In this document: positions 7,970 to 17,101 of the stretch, piece after piece
How positions within the stretch are numbered: the first letter of the stretch is position 1
Layout: every line of letters starts with the position of its first letter
NCBI RefSeq assembly: GCF_009711135.1
Contig: NZ_WMIC01000005.1
Coordinates: forward strand, 62,001-126,000
Reading direction: 5' to 3'
Source: Flavobacterium sp. LC2016-01
GTDB taxonomy: Bacteria > Bacteroidota > Bacteroidia > Flavobacteriales > Flavobacteriaceae
DNA: 64,000 bases
Made by a program: the position numbers and the translations under genes
Notes under the pieces: model-generated
Told to the model about the DNA's origin: nothing
Seen by the model: the letters and a program-made list of their open reading frames with translations, nothing else
Database searches by the model: none

Positions 7970-9199
7970 ATGGCAATAGAGGATAAAGAAATTATTTTAT
8001 TAAAAGTTTCAGGACATGATAAAATAGGGGTTACGGCAGGTTTAACAGCTGTATTGGCGACATACGATGCTAATATTCTAGATATTGGCCAGGCCGATAT
8101 TCACGATACACTTTCTTTAGGAATTTTATTCGAAATTGAAGCCGGTTCTTCTTCGGCGCCCGTTTTAAAAGACTTATTATTCAAAGCTTACGAATTAGAA
8201 ATTAAAGTAAAATTTATTCCGATTTCTATTGAAGACTATGAAAAGTGGGTAAAATCACAATCAAAACAACGTTACATCATCAATATTTTAGGTGAAAAAT
8301 TAGCGGCTTCTCAATTGGCTGCGGTGACTAAAATAATGTCAGATCAAAACCTGAATATTGATTCTATTATACGATTAACAGGCAGAACTTCTATCGTTGA
8401 AAAAGAAGAATTTCCGCGTTCATGTATCCAATTATCGGTTACTGGCGAAATTGTAAATAAAATTGGCATGACAGCTAATTTTATGGAAATTTCACGAACT
8501 TTAAATGTCGATATTTCATTTCAGGAAGATAATATTTACAGAAGAAACCGCCGTTTGGTTTGTTTCGATATGGATTCAACTTTGATCCAAACTGAAGTTA
8601 TTGATGAATTGGCAGAATTAAATGGAGTAGGACCGCAAGTTCGAGCAATCACTGAATCTGCTATGAATGGTGAAATTGATTTCAACGAAAGTTTTAAACA
8701 GCGTATGGCTTTGCTGGAAGGTTTAAGCGAAGAAGTACTGCAAAACGTTGCTATCAATTTGCCAATCACGCAAGGTGCGCACCGCTTGATGAAGGCACTT
8801 AAATATTACGGATATAAAACAGCAATTCTTTCTGGAGGTTTCACTTATTTTGGAGAGTATCTTCAAAAAGAACTCGGAATCGATTATGTTCACGCTAATC
8901 AATTAGAAATTAAAGACGGTAAACTGACAGGAAAATATTTAGGTGATATCGTAGACGGACAAAAAAAGGCAGAACACCTAAAAGCAATCGCCGAAAAAGA
9001 AGGAATTCACATCAATCAAACTATTGCAGTGGGTGACGGAGCAAACGATTTGCCAATGCTAAACTTAGCCGGCTTAGGAATCGCTTTCCACGCAAAACCA
9101 AAAGTGAAAGAAAGTGCTTCAACGTCAATCTCTAGTTTAGGTCTTGATGGTGTTTTGTATCTTTTAGGATATCACGATCGATATATTGATATGATGTAA
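7970..9199 (+). CDS. serB: Phosphoserine phosphatase with N-terminal ACT domains
   Basis: 409 residues. The C-terminal HAD domain has the nucleophile motif FDMDSTL (Asp200 and Asp202), motif II ILSGGF and motif III GDGANDLPML. It removes phosphate from L-phosphoserine, the last step of serine synthesis. Residues 1-190 contain two ACT-like repeats (IILLKVSGHDKIGVTAGL and YIINILGEKLAASQLAAV), a long form known from several phyla and likely to give feedback control by serine. It is a single gene bounded by terminators. Confidence 0.93.
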   Translation: MAIEDKEIILLKVSGHDKIGVTAGLTAVLATYDANILDIGQADIHDTLSLGILFEIEAGSSSAPVLKDLLFKAYELEIKVKFIPISIEDYEKWVKSQSKQRYIINILGEKLAASQLAAVTKIMSDQNLNIDSIIRLTGRTSIVEKEEFPRSCIQLSVTGEIVNKIGMTANFMEISRTLNVDISFQEDNIYRRNRRLVCFDMDSTLIQTEVIDELAELNGVGPQVRAITESAMNGEIDFNESFKQRMALLEGLSEEVLQNVAINLPITQGAHRLMKALKYYGYKTAILSGGFTYFGEYLQKELGIDYVHANQLEIKDGKLTGKYLGDIVDGQKKAEHLKAIAEKEGIHINQTIAVGDGANDLPMLNLAGLGIAFHAKPKVKESASTSISSLGLDGVLYLLGYHDRYIDMM

Positions 9200-9281
9200 T
9201 CAGTGAGTGTTTACAACGTTTTGTCATTTCGACTAAGGAGAAATCTCCGCAAGTAGCTCGACAATCAAAATAAAAATAAAC

Positions 9282-9319
9282 AAACCTCAATCTTTACAAT
9301 AAAAGGTTGAGGTTTTTTA
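9282..9319 (+). terminator. Terminator of serB
   Basis: A 14-bp stem (AAACCTCAATCTTT at 9282-9295 pairing with 9302-9315, one G-T pair), 6-nt loop, then a T-run. Confidence 0.8.
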
Positions 9320-9322
9320 TAT

Positions 9323-9412
9323 GGGCATGCCCCTCCGGGTCGGGCTACCCGTTTCAATCTTTTGTGCCGAACCCCGGCACAAAAGGATTTCCACTTCTAT
9401 CCCTCATGCGGT
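9323..9412 (+). repeat. Dispersed conserved-arm repeat, copy C
   Basis: It starts GGGCATGCCCCTCCGGG, continues with the arm GGGCTACCCGTTTCAATC, then a central GTGCCG/CGGCAC hairpin, then the arm TTTCCACTTCTATCCCTCATGC. It links the two sub-forms of the family: its outer ends match copies at 49080/53210 and its centre matches the copy at 40898. Confidence 0.65.
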
Positions 9413-9459
9413 TTAGTGGAATCACAGTTTTTAATAATTTTATATATATTAAAATTTTG

Positions 9460-9542
9460 GCTAGTGCGAGCGTCACGCTCGTACCCGCAAAGAAAATAAT
9501 TTTGAAGTTGATTGTGCTCACGAGCTGGACGCTCGCGCTAGC
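9460..9542. repeat. 23-bp inverted repeat (GCTAGYGCGAGCGTC arms)
   Basis: The left arm at 9460-9482 and right arm at 9520-9542 are complementary except at three positions, and enclose 37 bp. The arms are GC-rich in an otherwise AT-rich spacer. It lies at the 3' end of the unknown minus-strand gene at 9554. This could be a terminator-like structure or a small mobile repeat; no target duplication was recognised. Confidence 0.6.
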
Positions 9543-9553
9543 GGAGCTATCAT

Positions 9554-10372
9554 TTATTTAACATATTTTGATTTAAAATATTTAATTATTTTTAAACCGA
9601 GAGTGTTAGTTTTAAAATAATCATCAGAGTATTCATTTTTTTCTATTAAATTATATTTTATCAAAATACCTAAAGCTCTTTTGAAATGCTGAGGGAAAAT
9701 TAATTTTTTCATTATTTCATCAGAACTGACAGTAGCATTGTTTAATTCATCTATAAGTGAAATTAATTCAATAAAAGTAGATTTTTCTTCATTACCAAGT
9801 TTATTTACATCTTTAAAAAATTCTTTAGCAGTTTTTTCATATTCGGAATTTTGAATTTGTTTGCTGTCAAGGTATTCGATGTTTTCACTTCTTATTTGAC
9901 TAATTAAAGAATTATTGGTAGCAATTAATTCATCTTTTTCTAGAATTAATTGATCGATTTTATTTTGCAATTGTTGTAGACTTTGTTTTCCTGTTAATTG
10001 TTGTTGGATGTTGAAATTATGATTTGCATTCTCGATTTCTTCTTCTCTTGTAATTTTATTATTATATCTTTTGAAAAATTGCAATATTTTATTAATTAAA
10101 ACTTGAATGAAAGGAAATAAAATAGAATATAAAGTTGCAATAAAAATTGGCTTCCAAATTCTTTCAAAATTTACTGTAAAGAAATTGTTTTTTACATACT
10201 CTATTTTATTAAGGGCATTATCTTTTTCAAAAGCTAAATAAAAAAGTATATCCCAATTGTATAAAAATAATACTACCGAATATGTTATAATTATAGGTAA
10301 TCTAAGTTTATTTTTAAATTCATTATTAATGTTTTTAATACTTGTTTTTACACTTTCAATTTCTTCAATCAT
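9554..10372 (-). CDS. Unknown membrane protein with coiled coil and winged-helix-like C-terminus
   Basis: 272 residues, not recognised as a named family. Two probable membrane helices lie at about 25-45 (PIIITYSVVLFLYNWDILFY) and 73-95 (WKPIFIATLYSILFPFIQVL). A coiled-coil region rich in Gln, Glu and Lys follows at about 105-185. The last about 75 residues (TFIELISLIDELNNA to the C-terminus) read like a helix-helix-helix-wing unit of a small DNA-binding domain. It is very AT-rich, follows the GH3-family gene by 37 bp on the same strand and ends next to repeats, which suggests accessory DNA. Function is not inferred. Confidence 0.7.
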   Translation of the reverse strand: MIEEIESVKTSIKNINNEFKNKLRLPIIITYSVVLFLYNWDILFYLAFEKDNALNKIEYVKNNFFTVNFERIWKPIFIATLYSILFPFIQVLINKILQFFKRYNNKITREEEIENANHNFNIQQQLTGKQSLQQLQNKIDQLILEKDELIATNNSLISQIRSENIEYLDSKQIQNSEYEKTAKEFFKDVNKLGNEEKSTFIELISLIDELNNATVSSDEIMKKLIFPQHFKRALGILIKYNLIEKNEYSDDYFKTNTLGLKIIKYFKSKYVK

Positions 10373-10409
10373 AATTTAATTCATAAATTTTAATTCATAA
10401 ATTTTATTT

Positions 10410-11918
10410 CTACATCTCCTTCAACTGCTCCAAATAATCCCTCTGATTAGAAAGTCTAGGAATCTTATGCTGTCCGCCTAATTTATCACGTTCCTTCAAC
10501 CAATCATAAAATAAATTCTCACGCGCAACATTAATCACCAAAGGATTTAAAGTCATATTGTTGTAACGCTTGGCTTCATAATCAGAATTTAAAGTTTGTA
10601 GCGTTTCGTCTAAAACTTTTTGGAAAAGACCAACATCAGCAGGTTTTTTCTTGAATTCGATCATCCATTCGTGTGCACCTTTTTCTTTGTCATGCATAAA
10701 AATAGGAGCGACTGTATAATCGATAACTTCGGTTTGTGTTACTTGACACGCTTTGGCAATTGCTTGATCAGTGTTTTCGACCATTAATTCTTCTCCAAAA
10801 ACATTAATATGATGTTTGGTTCTTCCCGTAACTCTAATTCGGTACGGATTTAAAGAAGTAAAGCGAACTGTGTCGCCAATTAAATAGCGCCACAAACCAG
10901 AATTGGTTGTAATAACAATTGCGTAATTTTTGTTCAATTCGACATCAGCAAGACGAATCGCTTTTTGGTTTGGAGTTCCAAAAGTTTCCATCGGAATAAA
11001 TTCATAGAAAATTCCGTAATCCAGCATCAGCAATAAATCGTTCGAATTATTCAAATCTTGAATGGCAAAAAAGCCTTCAGAAGCATTGTAAATTTCGTAG
11101 TATTTAAAGTCCTTGCTTGGTAAAATTTTCTTGTATTGTTCTTTATAAGGAGAAAAACTCACGCCTCCATGAAAGTAAACTTCGAGATTTGGCCAAAGTT
11201 CAAGTAAATTTTGATTGCCTGTATTTTCTAAAACTTTATTCATTAAAACCAGCATCCACGAAGGAACTCCGGCAAAACTGGTTACATTTTCGTTTTTAGT
11301 TTCATTTATAATCGCCGCAATTTTGGTTTCCCATTCACTCATCAGCGAAGTTTTACTGCTTGGCGTACTGCTGAATTCGGCCCAAATTGGCATGTTTTCA
11401 ATTAAAATAGCCGATAAATCACCGAAAAAAGTATTGTTGTTTTCGTAAATCTGAGAACTTCCGCCTAAGCGTAAACTCTTTCCAAGGAACAACTCAGAAT
11501 CTTCATTGTTATTCAAGTACAAACACAGTAAATCTTTGCTTCCTTTATAGTGACAATCTTCTAAAGCTTCATTACTTACAGGGATAAATTTACTTTTAGC
11601 ATTTGTTGTACCGCTCGATTTAGCAAACCATTTTATAGGAGTTTCCCAAAAAACATTTTGCTCACCCTGGCGTGTGCGTTCGATCAAAGGCTGTAATTCT
11701 TCATATGTTGAAATCGGCACTCTTTCTGTAAATGTCTGATAGGAACTTACAGATGCAAAATCATATTTTTTCCCCACTATAGTATTTTCTGATGCAGTCA
11801 ATAAATTATGCAGCAGTTCTTCTTGGACTTCATTCGGATATTTTAGAAAAAGCTCTATTTGGTGTATCCTTTGTTTGAGGACCCAAGATGCGAAAGAGTT
11901 AATGATAGATACAGGCAT
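10410..11918 (-). CDS. GH3 auxin-responsive promoter family protein
   Basis: 502 residues, full length for the bacterial GH3 family. Landmarks are the N-terminal FASWVLKQR region, the ATP-binding-type motif WFAKSSGTTNAKSKFIP, EIYNASEGFFAIQ, the GLWRYLIGDTVRF motif and TGRTKHHINVFGEEL near the C-terminal domain. Plant members adenylate and amidate acyl hormones; the bacterial substrates are not known, so an acyl-adenylate or acyl-amide synthetase role is inference. It is the first gene of a probable two-gene unit with the membrane protein at 9554. Confidence 0.88.
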   Translation of the reverse strand: MPVSIINSFASWVLKQRIHQIELFLKYPNEVQEELLHNLLTASENTIVGKKYDFASVSSYQTFTERVPISTYEELQPLIERTRQGEQNVFWETPIKWFAKSSGTTNAKSKFIPVSNEALEDCHYKGSKDLLCLYLNNNEDSELFLGKSLRLGGSSQIYENNNTFFGDLSAILIENMPIWAEFSSTPSSKTSLMSEWETKIAAIINETKNENVTSFAGVPSWMLVLMNKVLENTGNQNLLELWPNLEVYFHGGVSFSPYKEQYKKILPSKDFKYYEIYNASEGFFAIQDLNNSNDLLLMLDYGIFYEFIPMETFGTPNQKAIRLADVELNKNYAIVITTNSGLWRYLIGDTVRFTSLNPYRIRVTGRTKHHINVFGEELMVENTDQAIAKACQVTQTEVIDYTVAPIFMHDKEKGAHEWMIEFKKKPADVGLFQKVLDETLQTLNSDYEAKRYNNMTLNPLVINVARENLFYDWLKERDKLGGQHKIPRLSNQRDYLEQLKEM

Positions 11919-11996
11919 GAGTGATTTTTAGATTTTTTAGATTGCTGATTTTAAATTTTAGATCTTTCGTGTTGCGTAAAATCAAGAAATTTAAAA

Positions 11997-12027
11997 TTTG
12001 AATATCAATAGACAAATACTAACTTTG
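11997..12027 (+). promoter_or_regulatory. Promoter of the DUF2797 gene
   Basis: TTTG at 11997-12000, 19 nt, then perfect TAACTTTG at 12020-12027. It predicts a leader of about 130 nt before the ATG at 12167, containing small hairpins such as TCTAATTTAATGGAATTAGA (12087-12106). Confidence 0.7.
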
Positions 12028-12166
12028 TCATCTTATCAAAAATAGTATTTTTTTGTAAAAAAAACCATTCTAAATGGAGTAAAGATTCTAATTTAATGGA
12101 ATTAGAGGCTAAATTCAATACTCAGAGAGGTAAAATAAAAATCAGCAATCTTCAATCTAAAATACA

Positions 12167-12961
12167 ATGACTTATCAAGGCGTACTTACAAAAATGCAGA
12201 CAGAAATTGGAAATCCAATTCAATATTATTTGGTTTTCGAAGATAGCTTCTTAAGTATGAATCAGTTATTGGACAAAGAGATTGAGATAAATTTTGTTGG
12301 TTTCCAATGTTTGAATTGCGGTAAAAAGAAAAAAATATACAGACAAGGTTTCTGTTACGATTGTTTTTATTCAAGTGCTGCGGTTGGTGACTGGATTATG
12401 CGACCAGAATTGAGTACAGCTCATTTAGGAATTGCAGATCGTGATTTAGAATATGAATCGCAGGTGCAATTACAGCCTCATATTGTGTATTTGGCTTTTT
12501 CAACTGAAGTAAAAGTAGGGGTAACAAGAAAAACACAAGTCCCAACAAGATGGATTGATCAAGGCGCAACGCAGGCAATTTCTATTGTTGAGGTTCCAAA
12601 CAGATATTTAGCCGGGATTACTGAGGTCGCTCTAAAAGACCATTATACAGATAAAACCAACTGGCGAAAAATGCTTCAGAGTACTACAGAAACGTGTGAT
12701 TTAATTCTTGAAAAATCAAAAGTTGAAAGCTTAATTCCTGCTGAAGTAAAGGATTATTTTTACAGTCAAAAGAATGATGTTTACGAATTAAATTATCCGG
12801 TTTTAAGTTATCCTGCAAAAATCAATAGTCTGAATTTAGATAAAACACCTTCTTTTCAAGGTAAATTAGTTGGAATTAAAGGACAATATTTATTGTTTGA
12901 AAACGGAACCGTTTTTAACATTCGCGGGTCAGAAGGTTATGTTGTTACCATAAACGTCTAG
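12167..12961 (+). CDS. DUF2797 domain protein
   Basis: 264 residues. A zinc-finger-like pair CLNCGKKKK and GFCYDCF lies at about 49-66. The middle part contains VKVGVTRKTQVPTRWIDQGA, reminiscent of the GIY-YIG fold. The remainder is the DUF2797 region. No function is established for the family, and the nuclease-like fold may be inactive. It is divergent from the GH3 gene and has its own promoter with a long leader. Confidence 0.85.
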   Translation: MTYQGVLTKMQTEIGNPIQYYLVFEDSFLSMNQLLDKEIEINFVGFQCLNCGKKKKIYRQGFCYDCFYSSAAVGDWIMRPELSTAHLGIADRDLEYESQVQLQPHIVYLAFSTEVKVGVTRKTQVPTRWIDQGATQAISIVEVPNRYLAGITEVALKDHYTDKTNWRKMLQSTTETCDLILEKSKVESLIPAEVKDYFYSQKNDVYELNYPVLSYPAKINSLNLDKTPSFQGKLVGIKGQYLLFENGTVFNIRGSEGYVVTINV

Positions 12962-13137
12962 TATAAACAGCGTTTCGTCTATTCATTTTCAGCATCTGTA
13001 TAAAATTACCAAATAGGTAATGTAATCATTGTATTTTCGGCGTTTTTAAGAATAGAGGATGTGAATTTTGTTAAATTGCTTTACAATTATGTAATGTTTA
13101 CTTATTCAAAGATTTTACTTTTAAGAAAAAATTAACT

Positions 13138-13145
13138 TATATTTG
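13138..13145 (+). promoter_or_regulatory. -7 element of the glycosyltransferase gene
   Basis: TATATTTG, a perfect TAnnTTTG, about 65 nt before the ATG at 13211. The -33 region is T-rich without a clear TTG. Confidence 0.45.
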
Positions 13146-13210
13146 ATTTGTTCAATGCCACTGACAAATTAATAAAGTAGAAACTTTTTTAATTCTAAAA
13201 ACAAAAATGA

Positions 13211-14260
13211 ATGAGTAACGTAAAGAAAGTTAACGCGCTCAGACGCAATATAATGCGCGGTTTAACCAAGAATATTGGCCGTTCTGTTCTGCAGAAGAGC
13301 GGGCAGATCGACAAAAATGAAATCAAAAAAGTACTTATTTCCAGACCTAATAAAAGGTTAGGGAATTTACTTTTAATTACACCGCTTATTCAGGAAGTCA
13401 CTGATACATTTCCAAATTGTAAAATTGATTTGTTTGTAAAAGGAGGACTTGCTCCAATAGTTTTTGAAAACTACAAAAACATTGATAAAATAATAGAACT
13501 GCCTAAAAAGCCTTTCAATGAATTAATCAAATATTTGAAAGTTTGGACATTGATCAGAAAACAAAATTATGATGTTGTTGTCAATGTCGATCAAAATTCG
13601 TCGTCTGGCCGTCTAGCAGTAAAATTTTCAAGTGCAAAAGTTAAAATCTTTGGAGATCTTCCGGAAAATGTAGAATTGCCTTATGATGATTATGATCATA
13701 TTGCAAAATATCCAGTTTATAATTTTAGATATGCTTTAAGCCAATTTGGTGTTGAAGATAAAAAAGAACCAGTGGCATTAATAGATTTAAAATTATCGTC
13801 TGATGAAATTGCAAAAGGAAAAGCAATTTTGAATGGAATCGTCGATGAAAATAAAAAATCGATTGCCATATTTACTTTTGCAACCGGAGAAAAATGTTAT
13901 CAAGTAGAATGGTGGGAAGAGTTTTATGCCGCTCTAAAAAAAGAGTATGCTTCAGACTATAATATTTTTGAAATTTTGCCAGTCGAAAATGTTTCTCAAA
14001 TAAATTTTCAGGCACCTTCATTTTACAGTAAAGATGTTCGCGAAATTGGTTCAGTTATGGCAAATTCTGCGATTTTTATAGGAGCAGACAGCGGTATTAT
14101 GCATTTAGCAAGCGCTTCAAAGGTGCCAACAGTAGGTTTGTTCTCGGGAGCGAATATTAAAAAATACGAACCATACGGAAACAACAGTCTTGCTGTTGAT
14201 ACGAATACAAATTCAATTCCTGATTTTATCCGAATAATCAATTCGATTTTAAATAAATAA
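13211..14260 (+). CDS. Glycosyltransferase family 9 (heptosyltransferase-like) protein
   Basis: 349 residues. The N-terminal Rossmann half has the characteristic RPNKRLGNLLLITPLIQEV, and the C-terminal half has FIGADSGIMHLASASKVPTVGLFSG, where the SGIMHLA motif marks the donor-binding region of lipopolysaccharide heptosyltransferases. It likely transfers a sugar in lipopolysaccharide or surface glycan assembly; donor and acceptor are not known. An out-of-frame ATGAATGAGTAA overlaps the start region (13207-13218), so the choice of the ATG at 13211 rests on the continuous frame. It ends at a bidirectional terminator. Confidence 0.88.
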   Translation: MSNVKKVNALRRNIMRGLTKNIGRSVLQKSGQIDKNEIKKVLISRPNKRLGNLLLITPLIQEVTDTFPNCKIDLFVKGGLAPIVFENYKNIDKIIELPKKPFNELIKYLKVWTLIRKQNYDVVVNVDQNSSSGRLAVKFSSAKVKIFGDLPENVELPYDDYDHIAKYPVYNFRYALSQFGVEDKKEPVALIDLKLSSDEIAKGKAILNGIVDENKKSIAIFTFATGEKCYQVEWWEEFYAALKKEYASDYNIFEILPVENVSQINFQAPSFYSKDVREIGSVMANSAIFIGADSGIMHLASASKVPTVGLFSGANIKKYEPYGNNSLAVDTNTNSIPDFIRIINSILNK

Positions 14261-14281
14261 GATTAAAATCTGCTATAAATT

Positions 14282-14319
14282 AAAAAAGCCTGTTCTATTA
14301 ATAAGAACAGGCTTTTTTT
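14282..14319. terminator. Bidirectional terminator between convergent genes
   Basis: Perfect 15-bp stem AAAAAAGCCTGTTCT (14282-14296) / reverse complement (14304-14318) with a 7-nt loop; A-run on one side and T-run on the other serve both strands. Confidence 0.88.
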
Positions 14320-14335
14320 ATGAAGTCAATTTGAC

Positions 14336-16936
14336 TTAGTTTTTCTTCTTAAATAATCCATTCAGCAAGTCACTTGCTTTTTTGGTTACTTCTTGAGTTT
14401 TTTGCTCTTTTTCTGTTTTTGCAGCTTGAGTTGTATCTTTTGCCTTTGTGTTTTTGTTGATCAAATCAGTTAAAGCAGAAGCTCCTTTCTGCGTTAATTT
14501 TTCTTTTTGCTGATTCGCTACTTGTGAAGCTAAACTGCTTACAGCCGCTTTCATATCAGTGCTGATTTTTGGGGTTGAAAAATTACCCGTAATTAAGGCA
14601 TTAATTGGAATGTTTTCCAGTTTTGCAGCATCGGCAGGAGACATTTTTGCAATAAAAGCATTTGCTTCGCTTCCTAGATATTTAGCCGGAACGTCAAATT
14701 TCAAGTTATAATTCATAGTTTGGTCAAAACCGTGCGTTCCACCAACTGTAACTTTAATGTCTTGGTATTTAATGTCAAAAGGTTTAACGTTTACTTTTCC
14801 GTTGTCAAAAGTCAAAGCAGCCTTAATATCATTTAAATTCACTTTGTTTACGTCAAAGAACTTAATGTTTGAACTAAGAGAATTTAGTAAAGTTGAGTTC
14901 TTGGCATTTACAGTTGTCGAAAGCAATTGTCCAATTAAATCACCCGAAATAGATTTTAAATCCGGAGTCAATTCATTTGCATCCAGATTTCCATTTAATT
15001 TGATAGTCGAATTTAATTTACCATTAATGATTCCTGCTATTGGAGCAATCTTTTTCATCATGTCTAATTGCGTAAAAGTTTGAGCAATATCAACTTGATT
15101 GAAACCTAAATTCATATCAAAAGTTGGAACCTTTTCTTTTGTTGAAACGGCTCCGGTCAAACCGATTGTTCCTCCAAAAATCGATGTTTTAAAGTTTTCT
15201 AAAAGTGCTTTTTCATCTTTAATAATCAATTTTCCAGAAACATCTTTCAGTTTTAAATTGTCATATAAAACAGTATTCGCTTTTGCATTTAGCGTACAGT
15301 TTAAGAAAGCTGGAATTTTCATTGCTTCAGCTGGTTTTGCTGCAGTTTTTGTTTCTTCTTTTGCAGGTTCGCCGGCTGTCATAAAATCATCAACCGCTAA
15401 CTGATTTGAACTCATATTGAAGTTTCCTCTTAATTCCTGTTTTTTGAACATGAAACCATAGAAATTTTCTAAAACTCCGTTAATAGCAATATCACTTTTT
15501 CCGGTAGTAGCATTAAATTGCTTTAAGTTGATTTTACTCGGATTAAATTCAACCTGCGCAATGCTGATGCTCATCGATTTATTGTTTTCATCAGTATATT
15601 TAAATCCTGACAAACTCATTGTTCCTGCATTTTTAATGTTCTGATATTGACTTTTTTCTACAGAAGCCATATCAAAATTCGTTGTAACATCAGCTTTTAA
15701 AATACCAGCAAGCGGTTTATCCATTTTAATTGGATATGCTTTTGAAAGATTAGCCAAATTGATAGTTCCTTTTAAAGCCGCATCAACAATTGGGTTTACG
15801 GTAATATTTTTAATATTCGCTTTAGCGCTGAAAACGTCTTGATCAATTTTAAAAGTCAGTTTATCTAAATTGACGTAAGTATCATTTAGTATTCCGGTTT
15901 CGTTGATGATTTTTGTATCAATTACAATGTTTTGAACTGATTTTGGTAAGTTCGGATATTGAAATGAACCGTTGTTTGAAGCAATTGCAATATTGAATTT
16001 TGGTACTGTTGTGTCTGTTAATTCTCCTTTTGCAAAACCTGTAACGGTGAAATCTCCTGTTGTTTTTACGCCATCTAAACTTGATGCATAAGCTGAAGGA
16101 ATTAAGCCTAAGAAGTTTGTAAATGACGAAGTTGGAGTTTTAAACTTTAAATCATAAATCTGAGCTTTGTCTGTCATTTGAATGAATCCGTCAAACTCCA
16201 AAGGCAGTTGATTGATCAAAGCTTTATTTTCTTTAAACGTATATTTGCTCTTATCAAGATCAATTCCTAAAACAGCATCTAAAGTCAGTTTTACATTTTT
16301 CATGTAATTAACTTTATCCATATCCAGCGATATTTTTGCTGTTGATTTTGTCGTTAAATCTAATTTTGAATTGGTAAAATCTCCTGTTCCTTCGTGGTTC
16401 AGGCTGTCAATTACCATTTTAATTTTAGAACCTTGATCAATATATCTGAAGGTGAAATTTTCGATTTTATAATTTTGGATTTTTAACGAAAGCGGTTTGC
16501 TGTTATCATCTTTGGTTTCTTCTTTTTTGTCTTTTAAAGCAATATCAAAGTTTCCAACGCCGTCTTTATTAAAAATAATGTTGATCAAACCATTTTCTGA
16601 AGTAATTCCTTGAATATTTAAAGGTTCATCTTTTCCTTTAAAAAGCTCTTTAATACTCATTTTCAGGTTCAATTGCCCTAATGAAACTAAAGTATCGCCT
16701 TCAAACGGCGCTTTGTTGATAATTACCAGTTTTTCGATTCCAACTGCAGCATTTGGGAAATTTCGGAACAAGCTTAAATCGGCATCAGCAAAACTTACTT
16801 TTGCATCAACACTTTCGTTGATAGCATCCGCTATTTTTGCTTTAATCTGGTCTTTAAAGAAGTACGGAATGGCAAATAATGCGGCCACAAGAACCACAAT
16901 GACAATGGCGGTTATTTTTAAAATTTTCTTTAACAT
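14336..16936 (-). CDS. AsmA-like family protein
   Basis: 866 residues. One N-terminal membrane anchor (about 5-27, ILKITAIVIVVLVAALFAIPYF) is followed by a long periplasmic region of repeated beta-strand units. The segment after it (ADADLSLFRNFPNAAVGIEKL) is a typical AsmA-family start, and an AsmA-like C-terminal region precedes a charged Lys/Thr tail. AsmA relatives form bridge-like lipid-transfer proteins between inner and outer membranes; this role is inferred from family knowledge. It is a single gene with its own -7 element and ends at the shared terminator. Confidence 0.87.
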   Translation of the reverse strand: MLKKILKITAIVIVVLVAALFAIPYFFKDQIKAKIADAINESVDAKVSFADADLSLFRNFPNAAVGIEKLVIINKAPFEGDTLVSLGQLNLKMSIKELFKGKDEPLNIQGITSENGLINIIFNKDGVGNFDIALKDKKEETKDDNSKPLSLKIQNYKIENFTFRYIDQGSKIKMVIDSLNHEGTGDFTNSKLDLTTKSTAKISLDMDKVNYMKNVKLTLDAVLGIDLDKSKYTFKENKALINQLPLEFDGFIQMTDKAQIYDLKFKTPTSSFTNFLGLIPSAYASSLDGVKTTGDFTVTGFAKGELTDTTVPKFNIAIASNNGSFQYPNLPKSVQNIVIDTKIINETGILNDTYVNLDKLTFKIDQDVFSAKANIKNITVNPIVDAALKGTINLANLSKAYPIKMDKPLAGILKADVTTNFDMASVEKSQYQNIKNAGTMSLSGFKYTDENNKSMSISIAQVEFNPSKINLKQFNATTGKSDIAINGVLENFYGFMFKKQELRGNFNMSSNQLAVDDFMTAGEPAKEETKTAAKPAEAMKIPAFLNCTLNAKANTVLYDNLKLKDVSGKLIIKDEKALLENFKTSIFGGTIGLTGAVSTKEKVPTFDMNLGFNQVDIAQTFTQLDMMKKIAPIAGIINGKLNSTIKLNGNLDANELTPDLKSISGDLIGQLLSTTVNAKNSTLLNSLSSNIKFFDVNKVNLNDIKAALTFDNGKVNVKPFDIKYQDIKVTVGGTHGFDQTMNYNLKFDVPAKYLGSEANAFIAKMSPADAAKLENIPINALITGNFSTPKISTDMKAAVSSLASQVANQQKEKLTQKGASALTDLINKNTKAKDTTQAAKTEKEQKTQEVTKKASDLLNGLFKKKN

Positions 16937-16975
16937 ATTTATAGATTTGAGGGTTTACTTAAAAATCGACTTCTG

Positions 16976-16983
16976 CAAAAATA
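16976..16983 (-). promoter_or_regulatory. -7 element of the AsmA-like gene
   Basis: Reads TATTTTTG on the minus strand (perfect TAnnTTTG), about 40 nt before the ATG at 16936. No clear -33 element. Confidence 0.45.
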
Positions 16984-17045
16984 ACTTTTTTTACCACAGT
17001 TCGCAGATAAAATTTTCTTAAAAATGTAAGAAATGTATTAATTTT

Positions 17046-17084
17046 AAACAAAAAAAATCCGTTTGGAAAATTTCAAACGGATTT
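17046..17084 (-). terminator. Terminator of the sppA-hydrolase unit
   Basis: Stem AAATCCGTTTG (17055-17065) / CAAACGGATTT (17074-17084); on the minus strand it is followed by a run of T's. It lies 18 bp after the hydrolase stop. Confidence 0.8.
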
Positions 17085-17101
17085 GGTTTTTGCTGTTATA
17101 T

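Larger units (their letters stand above)
9200..9553. other. Non-coding spacer rich in repeats
   Basis: The 354 bp hold, in order: a GTCATTTCGACTAAGGAGAAAT repeat fragment (9223-9265), the serB terminator (9282-9319), conserved-arm repeat copy C (9323-9412) and a large inverted repeat (9460-9542). The frame open across 9307-9561 lies entirely in these repeats and is not taken as a gene. Confidence 0.6.

Noticed and set aside
9307..9561. Plus-strand open frame of 84 codons
   Set aside because: It lies entirely in a terminator, a dispersed repeat and an inverted repeat, and has no coding features.
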